Shown: positions 1-8,638 of the stretch, piece after piece
How positions within the stretch are numbered: position 1 is the first letter of the stretch
Layout of the letters: the number at the start of each line of letters is the position of its first letter
Assembly: GCA_902779355.1 (NCBI GenBank)
Contig: CACZBF010000003.1
Location: 124,001 to 188,000, forward strand
Length of the DNA stretch: 64,000 nucleotides
Origin: an uncultured Lachnospiraceae bacterium
Lineage (GTDB): Bacteria; Bacillota; Clostridia; Lachnospirales; Lachnospiraceae
Direction: 5' to 3'
Notes under the pieces: model-generated
Told to the model about the DNA's origin: nothing
Databases searched by the model: none
The model's input: only the letters and a program-made list of their open reading frames with translations
Program-made: the position numbers and the translations under genes

Positions 1-33
1 TCATAGATACGCATTGCTCCATAGGGCACAAAC

Positions 34-1917
34 ATGAAGGATAACAAAAAAAGATGCAATGCAGCAGAAAAAATCGGGAGCATCCTCCACAGAAGGCTGA
101 CACTGCTGATGCTCATTTCTTTTGCACTTGCGGCGGTTGCGGGTGTTGCTATTCAAAACTACGTGCAGCAGCGGCAGTCGTTTACGCTGATCAACGAATA
201 TCTGGCTGATTTCTTCCGAGAGTGGGATATGGATGCCGTCACCCAGTGGGAAGAAGAGCACTGGATGAGAGATAATGTTGAGGCTGCAGGGAGAGAGACT
301 TACTCAGATAATGGCGTCCTGACAAGATTTATAAAGGCCAATACAGACCGGGTCAGCGAACTGGATCTGGTGGACGAAAACGGGATCGTGGCATATTCCT
401 CCAACCCGGATATGATCGGTTTTGACCTGCATGACAGTGAGGAGATGACTCCATATCTATCGCTGCTTGACGGGGAGGACTATTATGCACCCCCGCTTTA
501 TCCGAATCCGTTTACATCTGATCCTTCTTTGAATATGGTTTATATCGGATGTGCCTTTTCGGACAACAAAGGGCTGTTCTTGATCGGCATTGATGAGGAG
601 GCTATGCATAATCGGCTCGTTACAAACGTCCGATCCATCATATTGGATGCAAGGATTGGCGTGAGCGGTTATCTGATCGCATGTGATGCTGATCAGAAAG
701 TGATCGCATCCACGTATACGACGAATCTTGAGCCCGGCGAGGCATTCGAAAGACCGGATCTGCTCCCGCAGGGAGATGACATCAATGAAACGATCACGGA
801 TCTGTACGGCAAAAAATCCTATGTAGCCGCTGTCAAGAAACCGGACTTATATGTGATCGGCGTCTATCCCACGAAGGAGGCAGATGCACTCAGGAAACAG
901 GAGAATCTGCTGTTCGTGCTCCTGTTTTTCCTGACCTATACAACGCTTGCCATTACTTTGACGATGCTTCTCAAAAGCCGTGTTATCAAACAGGTGGAGG
1001 ACATCCATGATTCTTTGAACAGGATCACGGAAGGAGATCTGAACGAAAAAGTGGATGTGGGAGGTTCTCTTGAGTTTGTAGAACTGTCTACGGGCATCAA
1101 TGATACGGTGGATCATTTAAAGGACAGGCTGGAACAGGAAAAAGAAGCGCTGGCTGCAAAAATGGAAAATGCCAGAAGAATTCAGGAGTCCGGCATGCCG
1201 GCTGCTTTCCCGCAGCATGAATCATTTGCGCTGTTTGCCGTGCTTAGCATGGCGGAAGCGGTTGGGGGAGATTTTTACGATTTCTATTTGCTCGGGCGCG
1301 ATACACTTGTCGTTGTTATGGCAGATGTGTCAGGCAACGGAATGCCTGCGGCGCTTTATATGATGCGCGCCAAAACGCTGATCAAAACATATGCCGAGCA
1401 AGGGCTTCCGGTGGAGCAGGTGGCGAAAAAAACCAATCAAACGCTTTGCGAAGATGGCGCTATCGACATGTTTGTTTCCGCATGGATCGCTTTCCTCGAT
1501 CTGAAAAGCGGAGTGATGAGTTATGTGGACGCCGGTCACACGCATCCTGTCCTTGTGAGCGATGACGTTTCCTTTGTAAAGGGAAAGATCAACCTCGTGC
1601 TGGGTGCGATCAGTACTGCAGATTACGTGAAACAGGAAGTGACCCTCAGGGCCGGAGACAGAATTTTTCTCTATACTTACGGCGTGATTGAAGCCGAAGA
1701 TCATGCGTCGCAGAGATATGGTGAGGAGCGCCTGTTTGCGCTCATCCGCGAAAAGATCAAGGATATGGATGCGTCTGATGACAGCGCATTTTGCGAGACA
1801 GCGTGTCAGGTTGTTCTGGAAGATGTGCAGCAATTTTCATCCGGTGCGGAGCAGGTGGATGACATTACGATGATGTGGATCAAATACAAGAAACCAGTAT
1901 CAAAGGACGTAGTATGA
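34..1917 (+). CDS. Membrane sensor phosphatase (dCACHE-like, HAMP, SpoIIE/PP2C), probably inactive
   Basis: A 627-residue RsbU/SpoIIE-type protein. It has one membrane segment near residues 20-42, an extracytoplasmic sensor region to about 285 resembling a double-CACHE fold, a second membrane segment near 290-312, a HAMP linker, and a PP2C/SpoIIE domain from about 385. The metal-site motifs GGDFYDF (about 410) and ADVSGNG (about 430) and the final DDITMMW are intact. In the usual TDGV motif, however, residue 549 is Tyr (YTYGVIEA), where its tandem paralogue has Asp. That Asp normally binds metal, so catalysis is doubtful. The family dephosphorylates STAS-domain anti-anti-sigma proteins. The stop overlaps the next start (ATGA). 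No clear ribosome site is visible before this ATG. Confidence 0.85.
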   Translation: MKDNKKRCNAAEKIGSILHRRLTLLMLISFALAAVAGVAIQNYVQQRQSFTLINEYLADFFREWDMDAVTQWEEEHWMRDNVEAAGRETYSDNGVLTRFIKANTDRVSELDLVDENGIVAYSSNPDMIGFDLHDSEEMTPYLSLLDGEDYYAPPLYPNPFTSDPSLNMVYIGCAFSDNKGLFLIGIDEEAMHNRLVTNVRSIILDARIGVSGYLIACDADQKVIASTYTTNLEPGEAFERPDLLPQGDDINETITDLYGKKSYVAAVKKPDLYVIGVYPTKEADALRKQENLLFVLLFFLTYTTLAITLTMLLKSRVIKQVEDIHDSLNRITEGDLNEKVDVGGSLEFVELSTGINDTVDHLKDRLEQEKEALAAKMENARRIQESGMPAAFPQHESFALFAVLSMAEAVGGDFYDFYLLGRDTLVVVMADVSGNGMPAALYMMRAKTLIKTYAEQGLPVEQVAKKTNQTLCEDGAIDMFVSAWIAFLDLKSGVMSYVDAGHTHPVLVSDDVSFVKGKINLVLGAISTADYVKQEVTLRAGDRIFLYTYGVIEAEDHASQRYGEERLFALIREKIKDMDASDDSAFCETACQVVLEDVQQFSSGAEQVDDITMMWIKYKKPVSKDVV

Positions 1918-3800
1918 AGGGCAACGATAATAAGAAGACATTAAAAGATGTCATACGCAGGCGCCTGAACGTTCTCATGATCATTCTGACCGTCAGTGTA
2001 TCTGTGGTCAGTCTGTTTGTACAGATGTATCTGCAGAGAAGGCACTCCTTTGACATGATCCGTGCGTATCTCAATGATTATTTGGAAGAGCTTGACGTTG
2101 CCGCATATATCCATACCAGTTTTGACGCGTGGATGGATGTCATCGATGGCGAGGAGTCAGAAGGTAAAGAGGCTTTTTTTGACAATGAGCGGCTCGAAAA
2201 GATCGTTAAGGTCAATCATCTTTTTTTATCTGAGATCAGCGTTGTGGACGAAAACGGGTTCGTCACGTATTCGTCAAATCCGGATCTGATCGGCTTTCAC
2301 ATGACAGACAGTTCCCATACGACGCCGTTCCTTTGCCTTTTGGAGGAGGAAGACAGGTACTCGGATCAGCTCTATCCTTCCCCGTTTGACGGGTCGCTTG
2401 ATATGATATACATCGGGAGAGCTTTTCGGGATAAAAACGGATTTATGCTTTTTGGTGTCAATCAGGATGCGTATAGGCAGTTTCGGTACAATGCGATCTA
2501 TGACATCATCCATGATACCAAGATCGGGATCACCGGTTACCTCATCCACTGTGATCTGGACAAAAAGATCGTTTGCGTGACCCATACGATGCAAGATGAG
2601 GTGGGCGATTTTTTTGAGGAAGAGGACTTGCTTCCGGATCAGGAGGGGGAGATCCGCGAATCCATCTCCGTGCTTTATGGGGAAAAGAGTTATGTGGCTG
2701 CGCAGAAGGAGCACGATTTTTATCTGATTGGTGTCTATCCGATCAAGGAGGCGGATCAGTTTGAGCTGCAAAATAACATTATGGTCATGATCCTGTACGT
2801 TTTGATCCTGAGTACCGTTTTCGCTGTGCTGTTCCTGCTTCTGAGAAAGGTTGTGATCGAAGCGGTGGAGAGAACCCATTTCTGCCTGAAGCAGATTTCG
2901 GACGGTGACCTGGAACAGAAAGTAGACGCCGGGGGGTCTAAGGAGTTCGTCGATCTGTCGAATGGCATCAACGGGACGGTAGACAAATTAAAGCAGCTTA
3001 TTGAAGATGAAAAAGACAGGATCCGTTCCGAAATGGAAAACGCAAAAAGCATCCAGACGTCCATTGTGCCGACAACGTTTCCGAAGTACCAAGATCAGGA
3101 ACCGTTTGGGCTTTATGCTTCCATGGATACAGCGGAAGCTGTCGGAGGAGACTTCTACGACTTCTTTATGAGAGATGAGAAGACGCTTGTGATCGTGATG
3201 GCAGATGTATCCGGTAAGGGAATGCCGGCGGCGCTCTATATGATGCGTGCCAAGACACTGATCAGGACTTTTGCGGAACAGGGACTCCGTGTAGAAGAAG
3301 TCGCAGAACGCGCAAATCAGGAGCTGTGTGAAGATAATACGGCGGCGATGTTTGTTACGGCCTGGATTGGATTCCTGGATCTGGATACGGGGGTTCTCAG
3401 CTTTGTTCATGCAGGTCATACCTATCCGGTGCTGGTGAGGGAAAAAACAACAGATCAAGGAACTTCGGAGGATGAAGTTTTCTTCATCGAAAAGGAGATC
3501 GATATGGTGCTCGGCGGGATTGAGGAGATCGACTACACGAGACAGGAGATCACGTTGCAGCATGGAGACAGCATCTATCTGTATACGGATGGTGTGACAG
3601 AGGCAATGGATATCGCAGATCATACTTATGACGAAAAACGGCTGCTGCAGCTGATCAGAGAAAAGGCAGGAGAACTCAAAGGCAATGACAAAAACGACTA
3701 TTGCAAAGCCGCATGTCAAATGGTCTATGATGATGTGAAGAAGTTTGCCGCAGGTGCCATGCAGCATGATGATATCACGATGATGTGGGTGAAATACTGA
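1914..3800 (+). CDS. Membrane sensor phosphatase (dCACHE-like, HAMP, SpoIIE/PP2C)
   Basis: A 628-residue paralogue of the preceding gene with the same order: membrane segment, extracytoplasmic sensor, second membrane segment near 285-305, HAMP, SpoIIE/PP2C phosphatase. All expected metal-site motifs are present: GGDFYDF, ADVSGKG, YTDGVTEA (Asp559) and DDITMMW. It should therefore be the active serine/threonine phosphatase of the pair. The likely substrate is a phosphorylated STAS protein. The start at 1914 overlaps the upstream stop as ATGA and has AAAGGA eight bases upstream; an in-frame ATG 39 bases earlier lies inside the first gene. The pair is a tandem duplication, and translational coupling suggests similar amounts of both proteins, possibly heterodimers. 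Confidence 0.88.
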   Translation: MKGNDNKKTLKDVIRRRLNVLMIILTVSVSVVSLFVQMYLQRRHSFDMIRAYLNDYLEELDVAAYIHTSFDAWMDVIDGEESEGKEAFFDNERLEKIVKVNHLFLSEISVVDENGFVTYSSNPDLIGFHMTDSSHTTPFLCLLEEEDRYSDQLYPSPFDGSLDMIYIGRAFRDKNGFMLFGVNQDAYRQFRYNAIYDIIHDTKIGITGYLIHCDLDKKIVCVTHTMQDEVGDFFEEEDLLPDQEGEIRESISVLYGEKSYVAAQKEHDFYLIGVYPIKEADQFELQNNIMVMILYVLILSTVFAVLFLLLRKVVIEAVERTHFCLKQISDGDLEQKVDAGGSKEFVDLSNGINGTVDKLKQLIEDEKDRIRSEMENAKSIQTSIVPTTFPKYQDQEPFGLYASMDTAEAVGGDFYDFFMRDEKTLVIVMADVSGKGMPAALYMMRAKTLIRTFAEQGLRVEEVAERANQELCEDNTAAMFVTAWIGFLDLDTGVLSFVHAGHTYPVLVREKTTDQGTSEDEVFFIEKEIDMVLGGIEEIDYTRQEITLQHGDSIYLYTDGVTEAMDIADHTYDEKRLLQLIREKAGELKGNDKNDYCKAACQMVYDDVKKFAAGAMQHDDITMMWVKY

Positions 3801-3806
3801 GAAATG

Positions 3807-3831
3807 CAAGCACGGTCAATGCGTGTGCTTG
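3807..3831. terminator. Possible hairpin between convergent genes
   Basis: CAAGCAC (3807-3813) and GTGCTTG (3825-3831) can form a 7-bp stem between the convergent phosphatase and CLC genes, overlapping the end of the CLC gene. Neither strand has a good U-run, so termination is uncertain. Confidence 0.3.
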
Positions 3832-5078
3832 TTGATGTAGTTTGTTTTGTATTTGGAATAGATGATCTTCTGGCTGCGATAAAGCCCGTAATAGCCTGAG
3901 AGCATATAGGAGAGTGCGACGGCGATCAGGAAGTAGGGCATCGCGGAAAAACCGAACAGCTCAAAGCTGATAAAGAGCGAAGTGATCGGACAGTTCGTGA
4001 CACCGCAGAACATGGATGCCATACCGATCGCAGCACAAAGAGCCGGATCAAAACCGGTGAGATAAGAGAATAAAAAGCCGAAACCGGCGCCGATGGATAA
4101 GGAAGGCAGAATCTCGCCTCCTTTGAAACCGGCGCCGATTGTGATCACGGTGAACAGGATCTTCAAAAGAAAATCATAGGGAAGTGCCTGGCCATTCAGC
4201 GCATCGGCCATGAGGTTGATCCCCGCGCCGTTATAACGCTGGTTCCCGATCAGCAGTGTCAGTCCGAGAACAATCGCACCGCCGATGATGATGCGCAAAT
4301 AGGGATTTTGAAAGAACCGTTCAAAAAGCGCTTCGGATTGATGGAGTGCAATACAAAACAGGACACTGACAAACGCGCAGAGGATCGCGAGACCGCTGAT
4401 GATGAGGGCTGTTTTGACAGAGAAGGCAGGGAATCCTGTGAGAGCAAAGGATACTCCGGGGAAGCCGAAATAAACGGAAACTCCGTGTGCGATCAGGGAC
4501 GCGATGACGGAGGGCAGGAGCGCAGAATAATGCATGATGCCGACCGAAACGACTTCCATGGAAAAGACCGCAGCAGCGAGCGGCGTGCCGAAGATGGAAG
4601 AAAAAGCGGCGCTCATGCCGCACATGATCATGATGTGCTGATCTTTTTCATCAAGATGGAAAATCTTGCCGAGGCTTTGGCCGATACTGCCGCCGAACTG
4701 TAATGCCGCGCCTTCCCGTCCGGCAGAGCCGCCAACGAGCTGTGTGATCAGTGTGGAAAAGAAGATCGACGGCGCCATGCGAAGCGGCACCCGTTCTCCG
4801 GAGTGGATCGCGGAAATGATGAGATTTGTTCCGGTATCATTTTCCTCATGTAAGATACGATAGAGAAAGACGATCACGATGCCGCCGACCGGAAGGAAGA
4901 AGATCAGCCATGGATTGGCACTTCGCGTGTCTGTCAGGAAATTGAGACAAAAGCAAAAGAGCGTACTGGCGGTGCCGATGATCAGCCCCGAAAAAACAGC
5001 GAACAAGATCCACCGAAAGGAGATCCCGATTCGCTGCAGATTATGCTTCATATTGTTTTTGAACTCATCATTTGTCAT
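3816..5078 (-). CDS. CLC-family anion transporter, probably fluoride-type
   Basis: A 420-residue multi-spanning CLC protein. It has the GREGAALQFGG segment carrying the gating glutamate and, late in the protein, GFKGGEILPSLSIGAGFG. The usual chloride-type GSGIP loop reads GTNLI here, and FKGGE replaces the usual GxFxP segment. Both changes are what I recall of the CLC-F (fluoride/proton antiporter) branch rather than ClcA-like exchangers, so fluoride export is the better guess. The start overlaps the stop of the upstream alpha-glucosidase (ATGA), implying translational coupling as the last gene of a three-gene minus-strand operon. No fluoride riboswitch was seen. General CLC membership is secure; ion choice is inferred. 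Confidence 0.85.
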   Translation of the reverse strand: MTNDEFKNNMKHNLQRIGISFRWILFAVFSGLIIGTASTLFCFCLNFLTDTRSANPWLIFFLPVGGIVIVFLYRILHEENDTGTNLIISAIHSGERVPLRMAPSIFFSTLITQLVGGSAGREGAALQFGGSIGQSLGKIFHLDEKDQHIMIMCGMSAAFSSIFGTPLAAAVFSMEVVSVGIMHYSALLPSVIASLIAHGVSVYFGFPGVSFALTGFPAFSVKTALIISGLAILCAFVSVLFCIALHQSEALFERFFQNPYLRIIIGGAIVLGLTLLIGNQRYNGAGINLMADALNGQALPYDFLLKILFTVITIGAGFKGGEILPSLSIGAGFGFLFSYLTGFDPALCAAIGMASMFCGVTNCPITSLFISFELFGFSAMPYFLIAVALSYMLSGYYGLYRSQKIIYSKYKTNYINKHTH

Positions 5079-6754
5079 TCAGACAGCTCCAGTACGACGG
5101 ACTGATAACCACCGAGCAGTATTTCGTTATCCTGGATCACTGCATCGGAGAGATTGTTCAATACAACCGCTTTCACCGGCTTCGGCAGAGGCACCAGGCA
5201 TTGTGCATTCTGGAAGTTCGAGAGGATCAGCATGGTGTGGTCTTCCCCTTTGCGGTAATAAGCGATCAGGTTTTCTTTTTCCGGAAGATACGGGATCAGG
5301 TCACCGTATACAAGTGCGTCCTTATACTCGTCGCTTTTCCGGAGAGCGGAAAGCTTTTTGTAATGGGCGAAGACAGAGTCCGGATCATTTTCCTCGGCTG
5401 CAAGGTTGATCTCCTTGTAGTTCGGGTTGATCCGAAGCCAGGGCGTCCCGTCTGTGAAGCCGGCATTCTCTTTGTCGTTCCACTGGAACGGTGTTCTGGC
5501 ATTGTCACGTCCATACTTTTCGATCAGATGCAGCGCGTCTTTCGGGGAACATCCTGCGTCCAACGCGACCTGATAAGCATCGATGGAACTGATGTCATCC
5601 ACTTCATCGATGGAAGTGATCTTGAGATTCTCCATCCCGAGTTCCTGCCCCTGATAGATCCATGGCAATCCCTTCAAATAGAAGTAGGTCGTGGCAAGGC
5701 ATTTTTTGCTGGTTACGGACTGATCTCCCTCCGGAATATAGCGGGAAACACCGCGCGGTTCATCATGATTCTCGATGATGTTGCTGATGAAACCGATATC
5801 CGCGACCTCAGCCTGTGTCTTGAAGATCACATGTTTATAATCTTCCGGTGTGATATCCTGATACGCCTGCCAACCTTTCTGGCTCTGGCCGAAGACCGTA
5901 CCGGAAAAATCATACATGGAAGAGAAGTAACCGTCATCGCCGATGAAATCCGGCAGCTCTTCAGGCTTTTCGTTGAATACTTCGCCGACTGTCAATGCAT
6001 TATGCGGCCGGAAGGTGCGATCGCGCATCTCTCTCAGGAAGTGGCCGACACCGACCGCCTCATGCAGCTGATGATGCACGGAGCAAAGTCCGTCATCGCG
6101 ATCGGGCTCATAGTTCTTGAACGGCAGTGCTTTTTTGATGTTGATAATCGCATCCAAACGGAAGCCGTCCAAACCTTTATCCAACCACCAGTTTATCATA
6201 TCATAAACTTCTTCTCTGAGGTCAGGGTTTTCCCAATTCAGGTCGGGTTGTTTTTTATGGAACACGTGCAGATAGTATTTGTCCTCATGTCCGGGAAGTT
6301 TGTCCCAGACCGGGCCGCCGAAGTAGGAACGCCAGTTACAGGGGAGCGGTTCGCCCTCTTTGACATCGGCAAGATAGAAGAACTTGCCGTACTTTCCATC
6401 CGGATCCTCACAAGCTTTTTTGAACCATTCGTGTTCGTCGGAGCAGTGGTTGACCACGAGATCCATCAAAATATACAACCCGCGTTTATGCGCTTCTTCA
6501 AGGAGGCGATCCATGTCTTCCATGGTCCCGAACCGCGGATCGATCTGCCTGTAGTCGGCAATATCGTAGCCCTGATCTGCGAGAGGGGATACATAGATCG
6601 GGGAAAGCCAGATGATATCAACGCCCAGATCTTTCAAATAATCAAGTTTGCTGATGATGCCCGGCAGATCACCGATACCGTCGCCGTTGCTGTCGCAGAA
6701 GCTCTTCGGATAGATCTGATACGCGGTCATTTCATGCCACCATTGCTTTTTCAT
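5075..6754 (-). CDS. GH13 alpha-glucosidase (oligo-1,6-glucosidase-like)
   Basis: A 559-residue cytoplasmic GH13 subfamily-31-type enzyme without a signal peptide; it should release glucose from short alpha-glucosides. Visible motifs are the opening WWHEMTAYQIYPKSF, DLVVNHCSDEHEWF (region I), GFRLDAI with the nucleophile Asp (region II), TVGEVF with the acid Glu (region III) and ENHDEPR (region IV). The residue after the nucleophile is Ala; Val there goes with alpha-1,6 preference and Thr with alpha-1,4 preference in characterised relatives, so linkage specificity is unclear. It is the middle gene of the operon, 20 bases after the other alpha-glucosidase and overlapping the CLC start. Confidence 0.92.
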   Translation of the reverse strand: MKKQWWHEMTAYQIYPKSFCDSNGDGIGDLPGIISKLDYLKDLGVDIIWLSPIYVSPLADQGYDIADYRQIDPRFGTMEDMDRLLEEAHKRGLYILMDLVVNHCSDEHEWFKKACEDPDGKYGKFFYLADVKEGEPLPCNWRSYFGGPVWDKLPGHEDKYYLHVFHKKQPDLNWENPDLREEVYDMINWWLDKGLDGFRLDAIINIKKALPFKNYEPDRDDGLCSVHHQLHEAVGVGHFLREMRDRTFRPHNALTVGEVFNEKPEELPDFIGDDGYFSSMYDFSGTVFGQSQKGWQAYQDITPEDYKHVIFKTQAEVADIGFISNIIENHDEPRGVSRYIPEGDQSVTSKKCLATTYFYLKGLPWIYQGQELGMENLKITSIDEVDDISSIDAYQVALDAGCSPKDALHLIEKYGRDNARTPFQWNDKENAGFTDGTPWLRINPNYKEINLAAEENDPDSVFAHYKKLSALRKSDEYKDALVYGDLIPYLPEKENLIAYYRKGEDHTMLILSNFQNAQCLVPLPKPVKAVVLNNLSDAVIQDNEILLGGYQSVVLELSE

Positions 6755-6774
6755 GTCTGTTCTCCTTTATGTGT

Positions 6775-8448
6775 TTAAACAAGTACTGCGCGGGCCTCGT
6801 AAGGCTGGAGCTGTCCCGCAAGGTGCGTTTCGTAGTTCGAGATCAGATCGGGCGCCGTGATCCCGTCGAAGACAGGACAGGGCTGCGGCTGGTCTGTCCA
6901 GTTGCAGGCAACTGTAAGAGTCTTTCCGTCGAGGATGCGCTCATAAGCATAAACCGTTTCACTCTCGAGGAAAAGCGGTTGGAACTTGCCATAGACGATG
7001 ACCGGATTTTCATGGCGGAGCCGGATCAGTTTCTGATAATAGTGGAAGACGGAATCCGGATCAGCCTGTGCTGCTTTCGCGTTGATCTCTTTGTAATTCG
7101 GGTTCACGGGGAACCAGGGTGTGCCGGTCGTGAAGCCGGCCTGTGCAGTGTCATCCCACTGCATCGGGGTACGTGCATTGTCACGGGCGATCGCATCAAA
7201 ACATTTCAGCATTTCTTCGCTGCTGATCATCTGATGCTCGGTGACATACTGGCGATAAGCGTTGATCTCTTCCACATCGTTGCAGTCGTCAATGGAAGAG
7301 AAGTGCATATTTGTCATGCCAAGTTCTTCGCCCTGGTAGATATAGGGCGTGCCCTTCATCATGTGCAGCAGGGTGCCGAGCATTTTGGCAGACAAGACCC
7401 TCCATTGGGGCGCGTCATTCCCGAAACGGGAAACGACGCGGGGCTGGTCATGGTTGTCCCAGTAGAGGCTGCCCCAGGCACTGCCCTCAAGTCCTACCTG
7501 CCATTTGTTTAAGATTGCACGAATCGTAGACAGACGCGGGTGCGTATAACCCCATTTTCCGATGACACCGGTTTCTTTGGAGGCTGCATCGGTATGCTCG
7601 AACTGGAAGACCATGTTAAGCTCCGTACCTTCGTCGTTCGCGTATTTTTTTGCGTCTTCCACGGTCACGTTCGGCGTCTCGCCGACCGTCATAATGTCAT
7701 ATTTGGAAAGGACACGCTTATTCATTTCCTGCAGGAATTCATGGATGCGCGGACCGTTTGTGACATAGGGAGACATATCGCCGTACAGGCCGTCACTGAT
7801 CTCGCCGTCAGGGAAAGCCTGGTCTTTGCTGATCATGCTGATGACATCCATACGGAAGCCGTCGATGCCTTTTTCGCACCAGAAGGTCATCATATCGTAA
7901 ACTTCGTCACGAACCTTCGGGTTTTCCCAGTTCAGATCTGCCTGCTTTTTCGTAAAGCAGTGGAGGTAATACTGGCCTGCGACTTCGTCATACTGCCATG
8001 CGGAACCGGAGAAGCAGGACTGCCAGTTGTTCGGAGCCTTGCCGTCGTTGCCATCCTTCCAGATATAGTAATCACGATAGGGATTGTCTTTGCTTTTGCG
8101 GCTTTCGATAAACCAGGCATGCTCATCGGAGGTATGGTTCACCACGAGATCCATCACGATCTTCAGACCGAGTTTATGGGCCTCAGCGAGCATCACATCG
8201 TAATCGGCCATTGTGCCGAATTCGTCCATGATATCGCGGTAGTCACTGATGTCATAACCGTTGTCATCGTTAGGACTTTTGTAGACCGGCGACAGCCAGA
8301 TGACATCCACACCGAGCTCTTTCAAATAGGGGAGGTGTGCCGTAATCCCGGGGATATCGCCAATCCCGTCACCGTTGCTGTCTGCGAAGCTGCGCGGGTA
8401 AATTTGATAAATGACTGCTTCTTTCCACCATGCCTTTTTTTCGTTCAT
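6775..8448 (-). CDS. GH13 alpha-glucosidase / oligo-1,6-glucosidase
   Basis: A 557-residue GH13 subfamily-31-type enzyme and a paralogue of its downstream neighbour. It shows DLVVNHTSDEHAWF, GFRMDVISMISK (nucleophile Asp followed by Val, the residue linked to alpha-1,6 hydrolysis in oligo-1,6-glucosidases), TVGETP and DNHDQPR. No signal peptide, so it acts on imported isomaltose- or panose-like sugars. It is the first gene of the minus-strand operon, with AGGAGG just before the ATG and a promoter plus LacI-like operator in the 190 bases upstream. Two enzymes with different residues beside the nucleophile suggest complementary linkage preference. Confidence 0.93.
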   Translation of the reverse strand: MNEKKAWWKEAVIYQIYPRSFADSNGDGIGDIPGITAHLPYLKELGVDVIWLSPVYKSPNDDNGYDISDYRDIMDEFGTMADYDVMLAEAHKLGLKIVMDLVVNHTSDEHAWFIESRKSKDNPYRDYYIWKDGNDGKAPNNWQSCFSGSAWQYDEVAGQYYLHCFTKKQADLNWENPKVRDEVYDMMTFWCEKGIDGFRMDVISMISKDQAFPDGEISDGLYGDMSPYVTNGPRIHEFLQEMNKRVLSKYDIMTVGETPNVTVEDAKKYANDEGTELNMVFQFEHTDAASKETGVIGKWGYTHPRLSTIRAILNKWQVGLEGSAWGSLYWDNHDQPRVVSRFGNDAPQWRVLSAKMLGTLLHMMKGTPYIYQGEELGMTNMHFSSIDDCNDVEEINAYRQYVTEHQMISSEEMLKCFDAIARDNARTPMQWDDTAQAGFTTGTPWFPVNPNYKEINAKAAQADPDSVFHYYQKLIRLRHENPVIVYGKFQPLFLESETVYAYERILDGKTLTVACNWTDQPQPCPVFDGITAPDLISNYETHLAGQLQPYEARAVLV

Positions 8449-8472
8449 GCGACTTCCTCCTTATGCGGTGTG

Positions 8473-8494
8473 GGAAACGAGAGTTTTCGTTTCC
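8473..8494 (-). repeat. Inverted repeat in 5' leader of alpha-glucosidase operon
   Basis: GGAAACGA (8473-8480) and TCGTTTCC (8487-8494) form a perfect 8-bp inverted repeat around 6 bases. In the minus-strand mRNA it would fold into a hairpin just upstream of the ribosome site; it could alternatively be a second protein-binding site. It abuts the 14-bp operator. Confidence 0.5.
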
Positions 8495-8507
8495 TTTAAC
8501 GGTAAAG
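8494..8507. promoter_or_regulatory. Predicted LacI-family operator
   Basis: CTTTAACGGTAAAG is a 14-bp near-perfect palindrome with the central CG typical of LacI-family operators. It lies just downstream of the predicted start of the minus-strand alpha-glucosidase transcript, a repressing position. It differs at only two bases from the site at 12464-12477 before the sugar ABC operon. The LacI gene at 9911 is the obvious candidate regulator. Confidence 0.55.
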
Positions 8508-8518
8508 TATAATTTCAA

Positions 8519-8546
8519 TTTATAGTACGTTTTGGGGAAAAGTCAA
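8519..8546 (-). promoter_or_regulatory. Promoter of alpha-glucosidase/CLC operon
   Basis: On the minus strand TTGACT (8541-8546) and TATAAA (8519-8524) are separated by 16 bases. This is a good housekeeping-sigma match, with the start expected near 8512. The operator at 8494-8507 would cover about +5 to +18. Confidence 0.65.
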
Positions 8547-8638
8547 CCTGTTTTTGAAAAAATGTTACCTGTACCTAATAGTGGCGTGACAGAAACGGAT
8601 ATGATATATTTATTTGGAACGGATGGTGGAGGATTCCC

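Noticed and set aside
5079..5140. Fluoride riboswitch before the CLC gene
   Set aside because: The upstream bases are alpha-glucosidase coding sequence and no fluoride-aptamer pattern is visible.
5072..6778. Long plus-strand open frame (568 codons) opposite the alpha-glucosidase
   Set aside because: It mirrors the GH13 gene, whose motifs are complete on the minus strand; the plus-strand product has no recognisable motif and no ribosome site.
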